In this document: one piece after another, positions 16,805 to 24,379 of the stretch
How the letters are laid out: the number at the start of each line of letters is the position of its first letter
How positions within the stretch are numbered: the stretch's first letter is position 1
Program-made: the position numbers and the translations under genes
NCBI GenBank assembly: GCA_963736975.1
Contig: CAVTQY010000001.1
Location: forward strand, 310,001-374,000
Reading direction: 5' to 3'
Length of the DNA: 64,000 nucleotides
Source of the DNA: CAVTQY01 sp963736975
GTDB lineage: Bacteria > Pseudomonadota > Alphaproteobacteria > Acetobacterales > Acetobacteraceae
The notes under the pieces: generated by a model
The model's database searches: none
Seen by the model: only the letters and a program-made list of their open reading frames with translations
What the model was told of the DNA's origin: nothing

Positions 16805-17125
16805 ATGGCGCAGCCGGATGTACAAGCGTCTAATTATTTCAACGCAGTCACAGCGCTCCGTAACGCCGACGCGACTATCCGCCGGCAAGCCATTGAGGTC
16901 CTGTTCGCGCTTGCACGCGAAGCGATCGAACCCGTACGCAGCCGCGCCCGACAGGGATTACAACAGGAATTCGGTCCTTACGCCGCGACGCACGGTTTGT
17001 CAGGTTGCGCCGCGCCGGTTCAGGAAGTCCACATCTGTGATGCCGAGGGGCGCGACTGCCATGCCTGCAAATGGGTCTGGCTTGAGCCTTTCATGAGCGT
17101 GCTCTCAAAGCAGACAAAAAGCTGA
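16805..17125 (+). CDS. Hypothetical protein, 106 residues
   Basis: I do not recognise a family. The first two thirds are predicted helical, with evenly spaced Ala/Leu and charged residues (YFNAVTALRNADATIRRQAI, VLFALAREAIEPVRSRARQG). The C-terminal third holds four cysteines, three clustered in HICDAEGRDCHACKW, which could bind metal. There is no signal peptide or membrane segment. A shorter overlapping ORF at 16788-17096 in another frame is Arg/Ser-rich and less plausible. The gene follows an AT-rich promoter region and has no operon partner. The ribosome binding site is weak, so confidence is moderate. Confidence 0.5.
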   Translation: MAQPDVQASNYFNAVTALRNADATIRRQAIEVLFALAREAIEPVRSRARQGLQQEFGPYAATHGLSGCAAPVQEVHICDAEGRDCHACKWVWLEPFMSVLSKQTKS

Positions 17126-17263
17126 GAGTATAACCATTTCGCCGGACGCGAAACTGGCGAGTGATACCTCCCGCCACTCGAATGACCCCCTCACGAAGCC
17201 GGCCATGCCCTCGTCATGGCTGACGAAGGCTGCGACGGCTGGCCATCCAGTCTTTTTGGGGAC

Positions 17264-17282
17264 GCGACGCTTTAAGCGTCGC
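17264..17282. promoter_or_regulatory. Perfect 19-base palindrome
   Basis: GCGACGCTTTAAGCGTCGC reads the same on both strands around its central base. It could be the terminator stem of the preceding gene, though no T-run follows, or a protein-binding site. Confidence 0.4.
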
Positions 17283-17392
17283 CGAAGAGTCGACCGACTG
17301 GCCGGCTGGTCTCACCATGCAGATTAACGCAACGAAAGACGGCAACTGCCCAGCCGATCGGGGGTAAACTTGACCCTCCCGCCCTCCGGGCG

Positions 17393-17404
17393 GACAATAT
17401 TGTC
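17393..17404. promoter_or_regulatory. Perfect palindrome GACAATATTGTC before the molybdenum hydroxylase operon
   Basis: Twelve bases of perfect dyad symmetry, AT-rich at the centre, lie 62 bases before the ATG of the FAD-subunit gene. The position suits an operator. No regulator gene is adjacent. Confidence 0.4.
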
Positions 17405-17466
17405 TTCAATCCACATGGCTGCGGGGGAGCGAGGGCGCTCTTGCCGCGCGCATTGCAGGAGCGGAC

Positions 17467-18354
17467 ATGCCAAGGCTCAGCTATGCCTCACCGACGACGG
17501 TCGATGAAGCCGTCGCCTTACTGGCCGGATCCTCCGGCCTCGCCAAGGTATTGTCGGGCGGAACGGATCTCCTGGTCCAGCTTCGCTCCGGACGGACCAG
17601 GCCGGAACTGATCGTCGATACAAAGAACATCCCCGGCATCATCGGCATTCGCCAGGAGAACGGCGGCTTCGTCATCGGCGCCGCCACACCGGGCGCGATG
17701 ATCGAAGCGAATGAAGCGCTCAAACGCGCTTACCCCGGCGTGGTCGAGGCGATGGACCTGATCGGATCAACCCAAATCCAAGGCCGCGCCAGCCTCGCCG
17801 GCAATCTGTGCAACGCCTCGCCCGCGGCCGACAGCGTACCAGCGATGATCGCCGCCGATGCGACCGCCGTGATCGTCGGATCGAAGGGCCGGCGAGAAAT
17901 CCCAGTAGAACAGGTGGTGACCGGCCCAGGCCGCACCTCGCTCGGCAAGGACGAGCTCGTGCTGGAGATCAGATTACCCAAACCGACGCCAGGGACAGGC
18001 GACGCCTACCTGCGTTTCATCCCGCGTACCGAAATGGACATCGCGGTGGTCGGCTGCGGCATTTGCGTGACGCTCGACGAAAGCGGCGTTTGCACCAAGG
18101 CAAAGGTCTCGCTGGGTGCAGTCGCCCCCGCGCCGTTGGTCGTCCAAGCCGCAGCCGACGCGCTGATCGGCCACAAGCTCGATAACGCCACTTTATCCAA
18201 ACTGGACGCCGCCGCCCAGGCAGTCTGCAAGCCTATCAACGATAAGCGCGGCACGATCGAGTACCGCACCAAGGTGGCCGGCGTGCTCGCGCGCCGCACC
18301 GCCGCCATCGCATTCCAACGCGCACAAGGCATTGTGTCACAGAAGGTCCACTGA
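17467..18354 (+). CDS. Molybdenum hydroxylase, FAD-binding medium subunit (CoxM/CutM type)
   Basis: 295 residues. The N-terminal FAD-binding domain has the LSGGTDLLVQLRSGR loop (about 30-45) and the GSTQIQGRASLAGNLCNASP segment (about 100-120), both diagnostic of the medium subunit of xanthine dehydrogenase-family enzymes. A C-terminal CO-dehydrogenase flavoprotein-type domain follows from about residue 180. It passes electrons from the iron-sulfur subunit through FAD to an acceptor. The start has AGGAG eight bases upstream. The next gene begins four bases after its stop. Order medium-small-large is common in this family. Confidence 0.92.
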   Translation: MPRLSYASPTTVDEAVALLAGSSGLAKVLSGGTDLLVQLRSGRTRPELIVDTKNIPGIIGIRQENGGFVIGAATPGAMIEANEALKRAYPGVVEAMDLIGSTQIQGRASLAGNLCNASPAADSVPAMIAADATAVIVGSKGRREIPVEQVVTGPGRTSLGKDELVLEIRLPKPTPGTGDAYLRFIPRTEMDIAVVGCGICVTLDESGVCTKAKVSLGAVAPAPLVVQAAADALIGHKLDNATLSKLDAAAQAVCKPINDKRGTIEYRTKVAGVLARRTAAIAFQRAQGIVSQKVH

Positions 18355-18358
18355 AACG

Positions 18359-18847
18359 ATGAGCAAGCATCATGTCACAACGACGATCAACGGCGAACCC
18401 ACAGAGTACCTGTGTGAACCGCAGGAAACACTGCTGGATGTGCTGCGCAACACGTTGAACCTGACCGGCAGCAAGGAAGGCTGCGCCTCCGGCGATTGCG
18501 GCGCCTGCAGCGTGATCTGCGACGGCAAGCTGATCTGCTCCTGCCTGATGCTGGGAGTGGAGGCCGAGGGGCATGAGATCGTCACGATTGAAGGCATCGC
18601 CCAGGGCGACGAGCTGCATCCGGTGCAACAGAAATTTCTCGAACATGCCGCCCTGCAATGCGGCTTCTGCACCCCTGGGCTGATCGTCGCTTCCAAGGCG
18701 TTACTCGATGAGAACCCCAATCCCACGGAGGAGGAAGCGCGTTACTGGCTGGCAGGCAACCTCTGCCGTTGCACCGGATACGACAAGGTCATCCGCGCGG
18801 TGATGGATGCCGCCGCCGAAATGCGTGGAGAAGTGAGGGCAGCATGA
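18359..18847 (+). CDS. Molybdenum hydroxylase, [2Fe-2S] small subunit (CoxS/CutS type)
   Basis: 162 residues from the ATG at 18359. The plant-ferredoxin-like domain binds one [2Fe-2S] cluster through C42, C47, C50 and C62 (GCASGDCGAC and LICSC). The C-terminal helical domain binds the second through QCGFCTPG and NLCRCTGY. All eight cysteines are present, so electron transfer from the Mo site to FAD should be intact. It overlaps the next gene by four bases (ATGA). Confidence 0.95.
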   Translation: MSKHHVTTTINGEPTEYLCEPQETLLDVLRNTLNLTGSKEGCASGDCGACSVICDGKLICSCLMLGVEAEGHEIVTIEGIAQGDELHPVQQKFLEHAALQCGFCTPGLIVASKALLDENPNPTEEEARYWLAGNLCRCTGYDKVIRAVMDAAAEMRGEVRAA

Positions 18848-21132
18848 ATTACATCGTCTCGAAACCGGAGCTGAAAGTCGTCGGCACCCGACCGGTGCGC
18901 CCGGACGGCGTCGATAAAGTCACCGGCCGTGCAACCTTCGGCGCCGACATGGTGCTGCCCGGCATGCTGTGGGGTAAGGTGAAGCGCAGCCCGCACGCAC
19001 ATGCCCGCATCCTCAAGATCGACGCCTCCCGCGCCCTGAAACTGCCCGGCGTGAAGGCGGTGATCACTGCCGAGGACCTTCCGGATATCGCTAGCGAGGA
19101 AGCCTTCGTCGGCGAAGGACCGATGAACTTCCGCGACCTCTCGCGCAACTGCATGGCGCGCGACAAGGCGTTATATGAGGGGCACGCAGTCGCGGCGGTG
19201 GCGGCGACCAGCCAGGCGATTGCCGACGAGGCGCTGGAGCTGATCGACGTGCAGTATGAAGTGCTGCCGCATGTGATCGACGTTGAAGAGGCGATGCGTC
19301 CCGACGCGCCCATCCTGCATGAGGATCTGTTCACGGCGAATGTCGAGCCGAAGCCGACAAAGCCGTCGAACATCGCCAAGCGGGTTTATTTCGCCAAGGG
19401 CGATATCGCGAAGGGCTTCCGCGACGCCGAGGTCGTGGTCGAAGGCCGCTACACCACCGCGCCCGTGCATCAGGCCTATCTGGAGCCGCATGCCTGTATC
19501 GTCAGCGCGGCGGCGGACGGCCAGGCGCAGGTGTACAGCTCCAGCCAGGGACAGTTCATGGTGCGTGCCTACTGCGCCAAGCTGCTGGCCTGGGACATCG
19601 CCGATATTCGCGCGGTGCCGCTGGAGATCGGCGGCGGGTTCGGCGGCAAGACGCTGGTGTATCTGGAACCGCTGGCCCTCGCTTTGTCGAAGAAGTCGGG
19701 CCGGCCGGTGAAAATGCAGATGACACGGGAAGAGGTGTTCCGCGCCAGTGGCCCGACCTCCGGCGCGACCATCGACGTGCAGATCGGTGCCAGGCGCGAC
19801 GGTACCATAGTCGCAGCAAAAGAGGTGCTGAAATACCAGGCCGGCGCTTTCCCGGGTTCCCCGGTGCAGCCGGGCTGCATGTGCGGCTTCGCAATGTACG
19901 ACCTGCCGAACGTCGAGGTGATCGGCTACGATGTTGTCTCCAACCGCCCGAAGGTTGCGGCTTATCGGGCGCCGGGCGCGCCGATCTCGTCGTTCGCAGT
20001 GGAGAGCGCGCTCGATGATCTCGCGCGCAAACTGAACATGGACCCCGTCGCCCTGCGCGAGAAGAACGGGGTGCGCGACGGAAGCAAGACCCACTACGGC
20101 CCGACGCATCGCGACATCGGCTTCATGGAAACGTTGGCAGCCGCGAAGAACAGCGACCACTGGAAAACGCCGCTAAAGCCCGGTCAGGGGCGGGGGATCG
20201 CCTGCGGGTTCTGGTTCAACATCGGCGGCGAGTCATCGGGCGCCGTGCACATTAACGAGGACGGCACCGCCGTGGTGGTCTCCGGCAATCCTGATATCGG
20301 TGGGTCGCGCGCCTCCATGGCGATCATGGCGGCCGAGGTGCTTGGGATCCCTGTGGAAAAGGTGCGTCCGATCGTCGGCGATACCGCGTCCATCGGCTTT
20401 ACCCACCTGACCGGCGGCAGCCGCGTAACCTTCGCCACCGGGATGGCGGTGACGCAGGCGGCCGAACGCGTTGTCGAGCAACTCAAGGCCCGGGCTGCGC
20501 AGATCTGGGAAATTCCGCCCGAGGCAGTGGATTGGCGCGACGGCAAGGCCTATCCGGCCGGCTCCAACGCGGGAGCCTTCGAGCCGCTGACAGTGGCCGA
20601 GATCGCGTTGCGCGCGGCTAAGACGGGCGGCCCGATCAGCTCTGAGGTGTCGCTCAACGCGCAAGGTGCCGGGCCCGGCTTCGGCTGCCATATTTGCGAC
20701 GTGGAGGTGGACCGCGAAACCGGTGCCGTGAAGATTCTGCGCTACACGGCGGTGCAGGATGTCGGCAAGGCGATTCACCCTAGCTACGTGGAAGGTCAGA
20801 TCCAGGGCGGCGCGGCGCAGGGCATCGGCTGGGCGCTGAACGAGGAATACATCTACAACGACAAGGGCCAGATGGAGAATCCTGGGTTCCTGGACTACCG
20901 CTGCCCGGTGGCATCCGACCTGCCGATGGTCGAGGCGATCATGGTCGAGGTGCCCAATCCGCGGCATCCGTTCGGAGCTCGTGGTGTGGGCGAGGTTCCG
21001 ATCGTCCCGCCCATGGCTGCCGTGGGGAACGCGATCCGCGATGCGATCGGCATCCGCATGACGGACCTTCCGATGGCGCCCCCGAAAGTGCGGGCCGCGC
21101 TCGACGCCTCAGCAGGGCAAAAGGCCGCCTAG
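18844..21132 (+). CDS. Molybdenum hydroxylase, molybdopterin-binding large subunit (CoxL/XDH family)
   Basis: 762 residues. The aldehyde oxidase/xanthine dehydrogenase hammerhead domain begins near residue 20 (RPDGVDKVTGRATFGADM), followed by the Mo-pterin domains. GGGFGGKT supplies a cofactor contact, and the catalytic Glu lies in ARGVGEVPIVPP near the C-terminus. The active-site loop reads AYRAPGAP, so it is neither CO dehydrogenase form I (AYRCSFR) nor the common AYRGAGR form. The enzyme should hydroxylate a carbon centre with water as oxygen source; the substrate is not predictable. The gene is translationally coupled to the small subunit and followed by a repeat pair and a MoaD-like gene. 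Confidence 0.92.
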   Translation: MNYIVSKPELKVVGTRPVRPDGVDKVTGRATFGADMVLPGMLWGKVKRSPHAHARILKIDASRALKLPGVKAVITAEDLPDIASEEAFVGEGPMNFRDLSRNCMARDKALYEGHAVAAVAATSQAIADEALELIDVQYEVLPHVIDVEEAMRPDAPILHEDLFTANVEPKPTKPSNIAKRVYFAKGDIAKGFRDAEVVVEGRYTTAPVHQAYLEPHACIVSAAADGQAQVYSSSQGQFMVRAYCAKLLAWDIADIRAVPLEIGGGFGGKTLVYLEPLALALSKKSGRPVKMQMTREEVFRASGPTSGATIDVQIGARRDGTIVAAKEVLKYQAGAFPGSPVQPGCMCGFAMYDLPNVEVIGYDVVSNRPKVAAYRAPGAPISSFAVESALDDLARKLNMDPVALREKNGVRDGSKTHYGPTHRDIGFMETLAAAKNSDHWKTPLKPGQGRGIACGFWFNIGGESSGAVHINEDGTAVVVSGNPDIGGSRASMAIMAAEVLGIPVEKVRPIVGDTASIGFTHLTGGSRVTFATGMAVTQAAERVVEQLKARAAQIWEIPPEAVDWRDGKAYPAGSNAGAFEPLTVAEIALRAAKTGGPISSEVSLNAQGAGPGFGCHICDVEVDRETGAVKILRYTAVQDVGKAIHPSYVEGQIQGGAAQGIGWALNEEYIYNDKGQMENPGFLDYRCPVASDLPMVEAIMVEVPNPRHPFGARGVGEVPIVPPMAAVGNAIRDAIGIRMTDLPMAPPKVRAALDASAGQKAA

Positions 21133-21150
21133 CGGTCGTGCTGATCACCC

Positions 21151-21207
21151 CTCACCTCTCCGGCTTTGCGGGAGAGGTCGCTGGGCGAAGCCCTGCGGGT
21201 GAGGGCG
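21151..21207 (+). repeat. Dispersed double-hairpin (REP-like) repeat, copy C
   Basis: CCTCTCCGGC / GCGGGAGAGG (one mismatch) forms hairpin 1, GGGC-GAA-GCCC hairpin 2, and the tail is GCGGGTGAGGGCG. It starts about 20 bases after the stop of the large molybdenum hydroxylase subunit and is in inverted orientation to copy D. Confidence 0.8.
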
Positions 21208-21217
21208 TGCCGAGAAG

Positions 21218-21270
21218 GCCCTCACCCGGTCCGCTTAGCGAACCGACCTCTCCCGCAAACGGGAGAGGTG
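21218..21270 (-). repeat. Dispersed double-hairpin (REP-like) repeat, copy D (inverted)
   Basis: The reverse complement of copies A-C: GCCCTCACCCGG, a small hairpin around CGCTTAGCG, then CCTCTCCCG / CGGGAGAGG. Copies C and D face each other with ten bases between them, making a larger cruciform-capable unit between the hydroxylase operon and the MoaD-like gene. Confidence 0.8.
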
Positions 21271-21319
21271 AAGCGCAATCCCCGCTGGGTTTCAGACGCC
21301 CAAGGGAATCGGGGCGCTG

Positions 21320-21571
21320 ATGCCGCGCGTGGTCTTCTCGGGCTCGGCCGCCGGCCAGTTCACCGGCGGGCGCACCGAACTCGAGGTGACGGCGACCACC
21401 TTCCGGCAGTTGGTCACGGAACTGGATCAGCGCTTCCCCGGTCTGGGCCGACAGGTCGAGGACGGGATGGCGGTGGCGATCGACGGGGTGATCTACCAGG
21501 ATGCCTACGCGGCGCCGCTGGCCGAAGGGGCGGAAATCTACCTCATTCCGAAGATCGCGGGGGGCATGTAG
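21320..21571 (+). CDS. MoaD/ThiS-family ubiquitin-like protein
   Basis: 83 residues with the beta-grasp pattern: VVFSGSAAGQFTGG, then FRQLVTELDQRFPGL, IDGVIYQDAYAAPL and GAEIYLIPKIAGGM. In sulfur carriers of this family the terminal Gly-Gly is adenylated and thiocarboxylated. Here a Met follows the GG before the stop, so the protein would need trimming or is not a classical carrier. Its position after a molybdenum hydroxylase operon suggests a role in molybdopterin or enzyme sulfuration. A pair of inverted repeats separates it from the large subunit, which may allow separate expression. Confidence 0.8.
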   Translation: MPRVVFSGSAAGQFTGGRTELEVTATTFRQLVTELDQRFPGLGRQVEDGMAVAIDGVIYQDAYAAPLAEGAEIYLIPKIAGGM

Positions 21572-21785
21572 CGGCGGGCCTCTGCTCTAAATCTCCTCGG
21601 CCAGCAGTTCGTCCAGTACCGGCGGCGCCAGATCGATTTCGTTGGCGCATGCTGGGCAGGAATCGCGCCGCCGCATCACGCCGACCCTTGCGGCGCCCGT
21701 CCGGCTCGCCCTCTCGGCCCGCCGGGACAACTGCTTTCTCAGCATTCCGCGGCGGACAGACCGCGGTCGCCCGCTCCCGGTTGGC

Positions 21786-22244
21786 TCAACTCTCGGGCGG
21801 CGCCGCGGCGATCGGGATCTCCCGCGCATCCGGCTGGTCGCCCATGCCGGGCGGTGACGGCTCGGTCGCATCGCCGTCCATCATCCCCTGCTGGTTTTCC
21901 TCGCCATTATATGGCCGGCGCATCTGCTGCTGGCCGTTCTGCTGGCCCTGCTGATTCTGCTGGGCCGCCTGGTTCATGGCGTTGAGAATGCGGAAATAAT
22001 GCTCCGCATGTTGGAAATAGCTCTCCGCCATCACCCGGTCGCCGCCTGAGGTCGCATCGCGCCCAAGCTGGAGATATTTCTCGAAGAGCTGTTGCGCGGT
22101 ACCCCGGATACGGAGATCGGGGCCGTTGCTGTCAAACACGTGGTTGCGGTTGAGCGGAATGCCACCACCCTGGTGATGGCGCATACCTCCGCCCCCACCT
22201 CCGCCGTTCCGGTGCCCGCGGCCTCGCATGCGTTTCATATTCAT
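21786..22244 (-). CDS. DUF4167 family protein
   Basis: 152 residues. The N-terminus is rich in Arg and Gly (MRGRGHRNGGGGGGG), as in many RNA-binding tails. The conserved core is at about 44-90 (LRIRGTAQQLFEKYLQLGRD, DRVMAESYFQHAEHYFRIL), the defining DUF4167 motif. The C-terminal part is Gln/Asn- and acid-rich and probably disordered. The family is restricted largely to alphaproteobacteria and commonly follows prfA-prmC, as here. The function is unknown; the composition suggests RNA or ribosome association. The start codon choice among ATGs at 22244 and 22238 is uncertain. Confidence 0.85.
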   Translation of the reverse strand: MNMKRMRGRGHRNGGGGGGGMRHHQGGGIPLNRNHVFDSNGPDLRIRGTAQQLFEKYLQLGRDATSGGDRVMAESYFQHAEHYFRILNAMNQAAQQNQQGQQNGQQQMRRPYNGEENQQGMMDGDATEPSPPGMGDQPDAREIPIAAAPPES

Positions 22245-22460
22245 TCTGCTATCGTCGCACCTTCTCGCTGCCGGCCGGGAGTATGCGTTGGGGCGCGCGG
22301 GTATCCCGTTTGCGTCCCGCGGCATCATGTCCGCGGTCAGGCTCTGATCCTTCGACGTTGATGCCGGCCGGTTGCCGATCAGCCTACAGGCTGCGCTCGA
22401 CCGATCCGGCCACGGTGGCTGGGAAGCGCCACTGCGGCGATTCGCCTGCCCAAGACGAAT

Positions 22461-23327
22461 CTAGCCCCCACTTCCCTCGCTGCCAAACGTTTTTTCTACT
22501 CCCCGCTGGCAAAGGGTCATGGCTCGTGGAACACCGGCCAAGTCCTCACGGCAAAATGTGGTGAGTCCGGCCGCACTTGCCAATTCCGCTATGGGAGAGG
22601 CGGCGCCCTGCCCGATTTCCAACACGGCCGCCCCGCCCGGCCCCAGCAGCCCCGAAAGGGCCGGGATCACGCGGCTGTAGGCCGCCAACCCGTCCACCCC
22701 GCCGTCGAGCGCCGTGCTTGGCTCACACCGAGCCACGTCGGGCATCAGCCGATTAATCTCCGTGCTCGGCACGTAGGGAGGATTGCACAGCACCATATCG
22801 AACCGACCGTTGATTGACTCCGCCCAGTCACCGCACAGGAAGGCTGCGCGATCCCCCAGGCCAAGCATGGCTGCATTGCGCGACGCGAGCACAGCCGCCT
22901 CCCTCACGCGGTCGATACCCACGCCGAACGCACGCGGCAGTTCTGATAGCACCGCCAGCAGGAGGCATCCGGTCCCCGTGCCGAGGTCGAGCACCCGATA
23001 TGGGCGGGAGCGGTCGGGGACAGTGGCCAGCGCCGCCTCCACCAGGGTCTCCGAGTTCCGGGCGAGGGATCAGCGTCGCCGGAGACACGGCGAAGTCGAG
23101 GCTCCAGAACTCGCGGCGGCCCAGCAGATATGCGAGCGGTTGATGCTGTGCACGCCGGGCCAGCAGGTCGGCATACCCCGGGGGATTGGTGGCACGTCCC
23201 CGGCCGCGAGCAACGCCTCCGGCGTCATGCCGGTTGCATGTGCAAGCAACAATCGGGCCTCCAGCCGGGGGTTCTCGATGCCGGCGGCCGCCAGGCACTG
23301 GGCGCCCAACCGCAGCGCCTCCCTCAT
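22461..23327 (-). pseudogene. prmC: Release-factor glutamine methyltransferase, two frameshifts
   Basis: PrmC methylates the GGQ glutamine of release factors with S-adenosylmethionine. The N-terminal helical domain (MREALRLGAQCLAAAGIENP) reads in one frame from the ATG at 23327. The QPLAYLLGRREFW and TLIPRPE motifs lie in a second frame, and the methyltransferase core (VLDLGTGTGCLLLAV, LCNPPYVPSTEI) in a third. A one-base loss in the C5G4 tract near 23176-23184 and a one-base gain near 23051 explain this. Correcting both gives a normal-length protein with all motifs. The start overlaps the prfA stop. Either a recent double mutation or consensus errors. Confidence 0.85.
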
Positions 23328-24379
23328 TCCTCGGCGGCCAGGCGCGCGGCCTGGTCCTCCGCAGTGAGCGCATCGATGAACTCGTCGAGCTCGCCCGCCA
23401 TCACGCGGTCGATCTTGTAGAGCGTGAGATTAATGCGGTGGTCGGACACCCGCCCCTGCGGGAAGTTATAGGTGCGGATGCGTTCACTGCGGTCGCCGGT
23501 ACCGACCTGGGCGCGACGGTCGGCCGCCCGCGTCGCGTGCTGGGCGGCACGCTGCTGTTCGTAGAGCCTGGCGCGCAGGATCTTCATCGCCTTGGCGCGG
23601 TTTTTGTGCTGGCTCTTCTCTTCCTGCATCGCCACCACGATCCCCGACGGGAGATGCGTGATGCGCACCGCACTTTCGGTCTTGTTGACATGCTGGCCGC
23701 CGGCGCCCGAGGCGCGGAACACGTCGATGCGCAGGTCGCCGTCGTCGATCCTGACATCGACCTCTTCCGCTTCAGGCAGCACGGCGACGGTCACGGTGGA
23801 TGTATGGATGCGGCCCTGGTTTTCGGTCGCCGGCACGCGCTGCACGCGATGCACGCCCGATTCGTATTTCAGCCGGGCGAATACGTTGCGCCCGGTGATC
23901 TCGGCGATGCCTTCTTTCAGACCACCCAGTTCCGTGTCGCTGTACTCGAGGATTTCGAACCGCCAACTCCTCAGCGCGGCATAGCGCTGATACATCCCGA
24001 ACAGCTCGGCCCCGAATAGCGCCGCCTCGTCGCCGCCCGCCGCCGGACGGACCTCAAGGATGGCGCTGCGCTCGTCGGCTTCGTCCTTCGGCAGCAGAGC
24101 GACCCGGATTTCATGCTGCAGAGCCGGAATACGGTCCTTTAGCGAAGTAAGCTCCGCCTCGGCGAGTTCGTGCATTTCGGGATCGGCGAGCATTATCTCC
24201 GCGTCGGCGCGCGCGGTCTCCGCCGCGCGCAGCTCGGCGACACGTGCGACCACCGGCTCCAACTCCGCCAGTTCGCGGGACGCCCGTACATAAGCCTGGC
24301 CGGCGAGTCCCTCGCCGAGCATCGCCCGCAATTCATCGGCGCGCGCCGCGATGCGATCGAGTTTAGGAGAGAGCGTCAT
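23324..24379 (-). CDS. prfA: Peptide chain release factor 1
   Basis: 351 residues. It recognises UAA and UAG at the ribosomal A site and triggers peptide release. The peptidyl-hydrolysis motif GGQ is in ASGAGGQHVNKTESAVRITH. The codon-recognition region precedes it, with GVHRVQRVPATE as the conserved strand. The C-terminal RTYNFPQGRVSDHRINLTLY segment matches the family. It is coupled to hisS upstream (four-base overlap) and to prmC downstream (four-base overlap), the enzyme that would modify its GGQ. Confidence 0.96.
   Translation of the reverse strand: MTLSPKLDRIAARADELRAMLGEGLAGQAYVRASRELAELEPVVARVAELRAAETARADAEIMLADPEMHELAEAELTSLKDRIPALQHEIRVALLPKDEADERSAILEVRPAAGGDEAALFGAELFGMYQRYAALRSWRFEILEYSDTELGGLKEGIAEITGRNVFARLKYESGVHRVQRVPATENQGRIHTSTVTVAVLPEAEEVDVRIDDGDLRIDVFRASGAGGQHVNKTESAVRITHLPSGIVVAMQEEKSQHKNRAKAMKILRARLYEQQRAAQHATRAADRRAQVGTGDRSERIRTYNFPQGRVSDHRINLTLYKIDRVMAGELDEFIDALTAEDQAARLAAEE

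Larger units (their letters stand above)
17126..17466. other. Intergenic region rich in palindromes, upstream of the molybdenum hydroxylase operon
   Basis: No ORF here looks coding. It holds the 19-base palindrome at 17264-17282, a CCGCCC-TCC-GGGCGG hairpin at 17379-17393 and the 12-base palindrome GACAATATTGTC at 17393-17404. The last two lie 60-90 bases before the first structural gene and are candidates for regulation of that operon. Confidence 0.6.
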
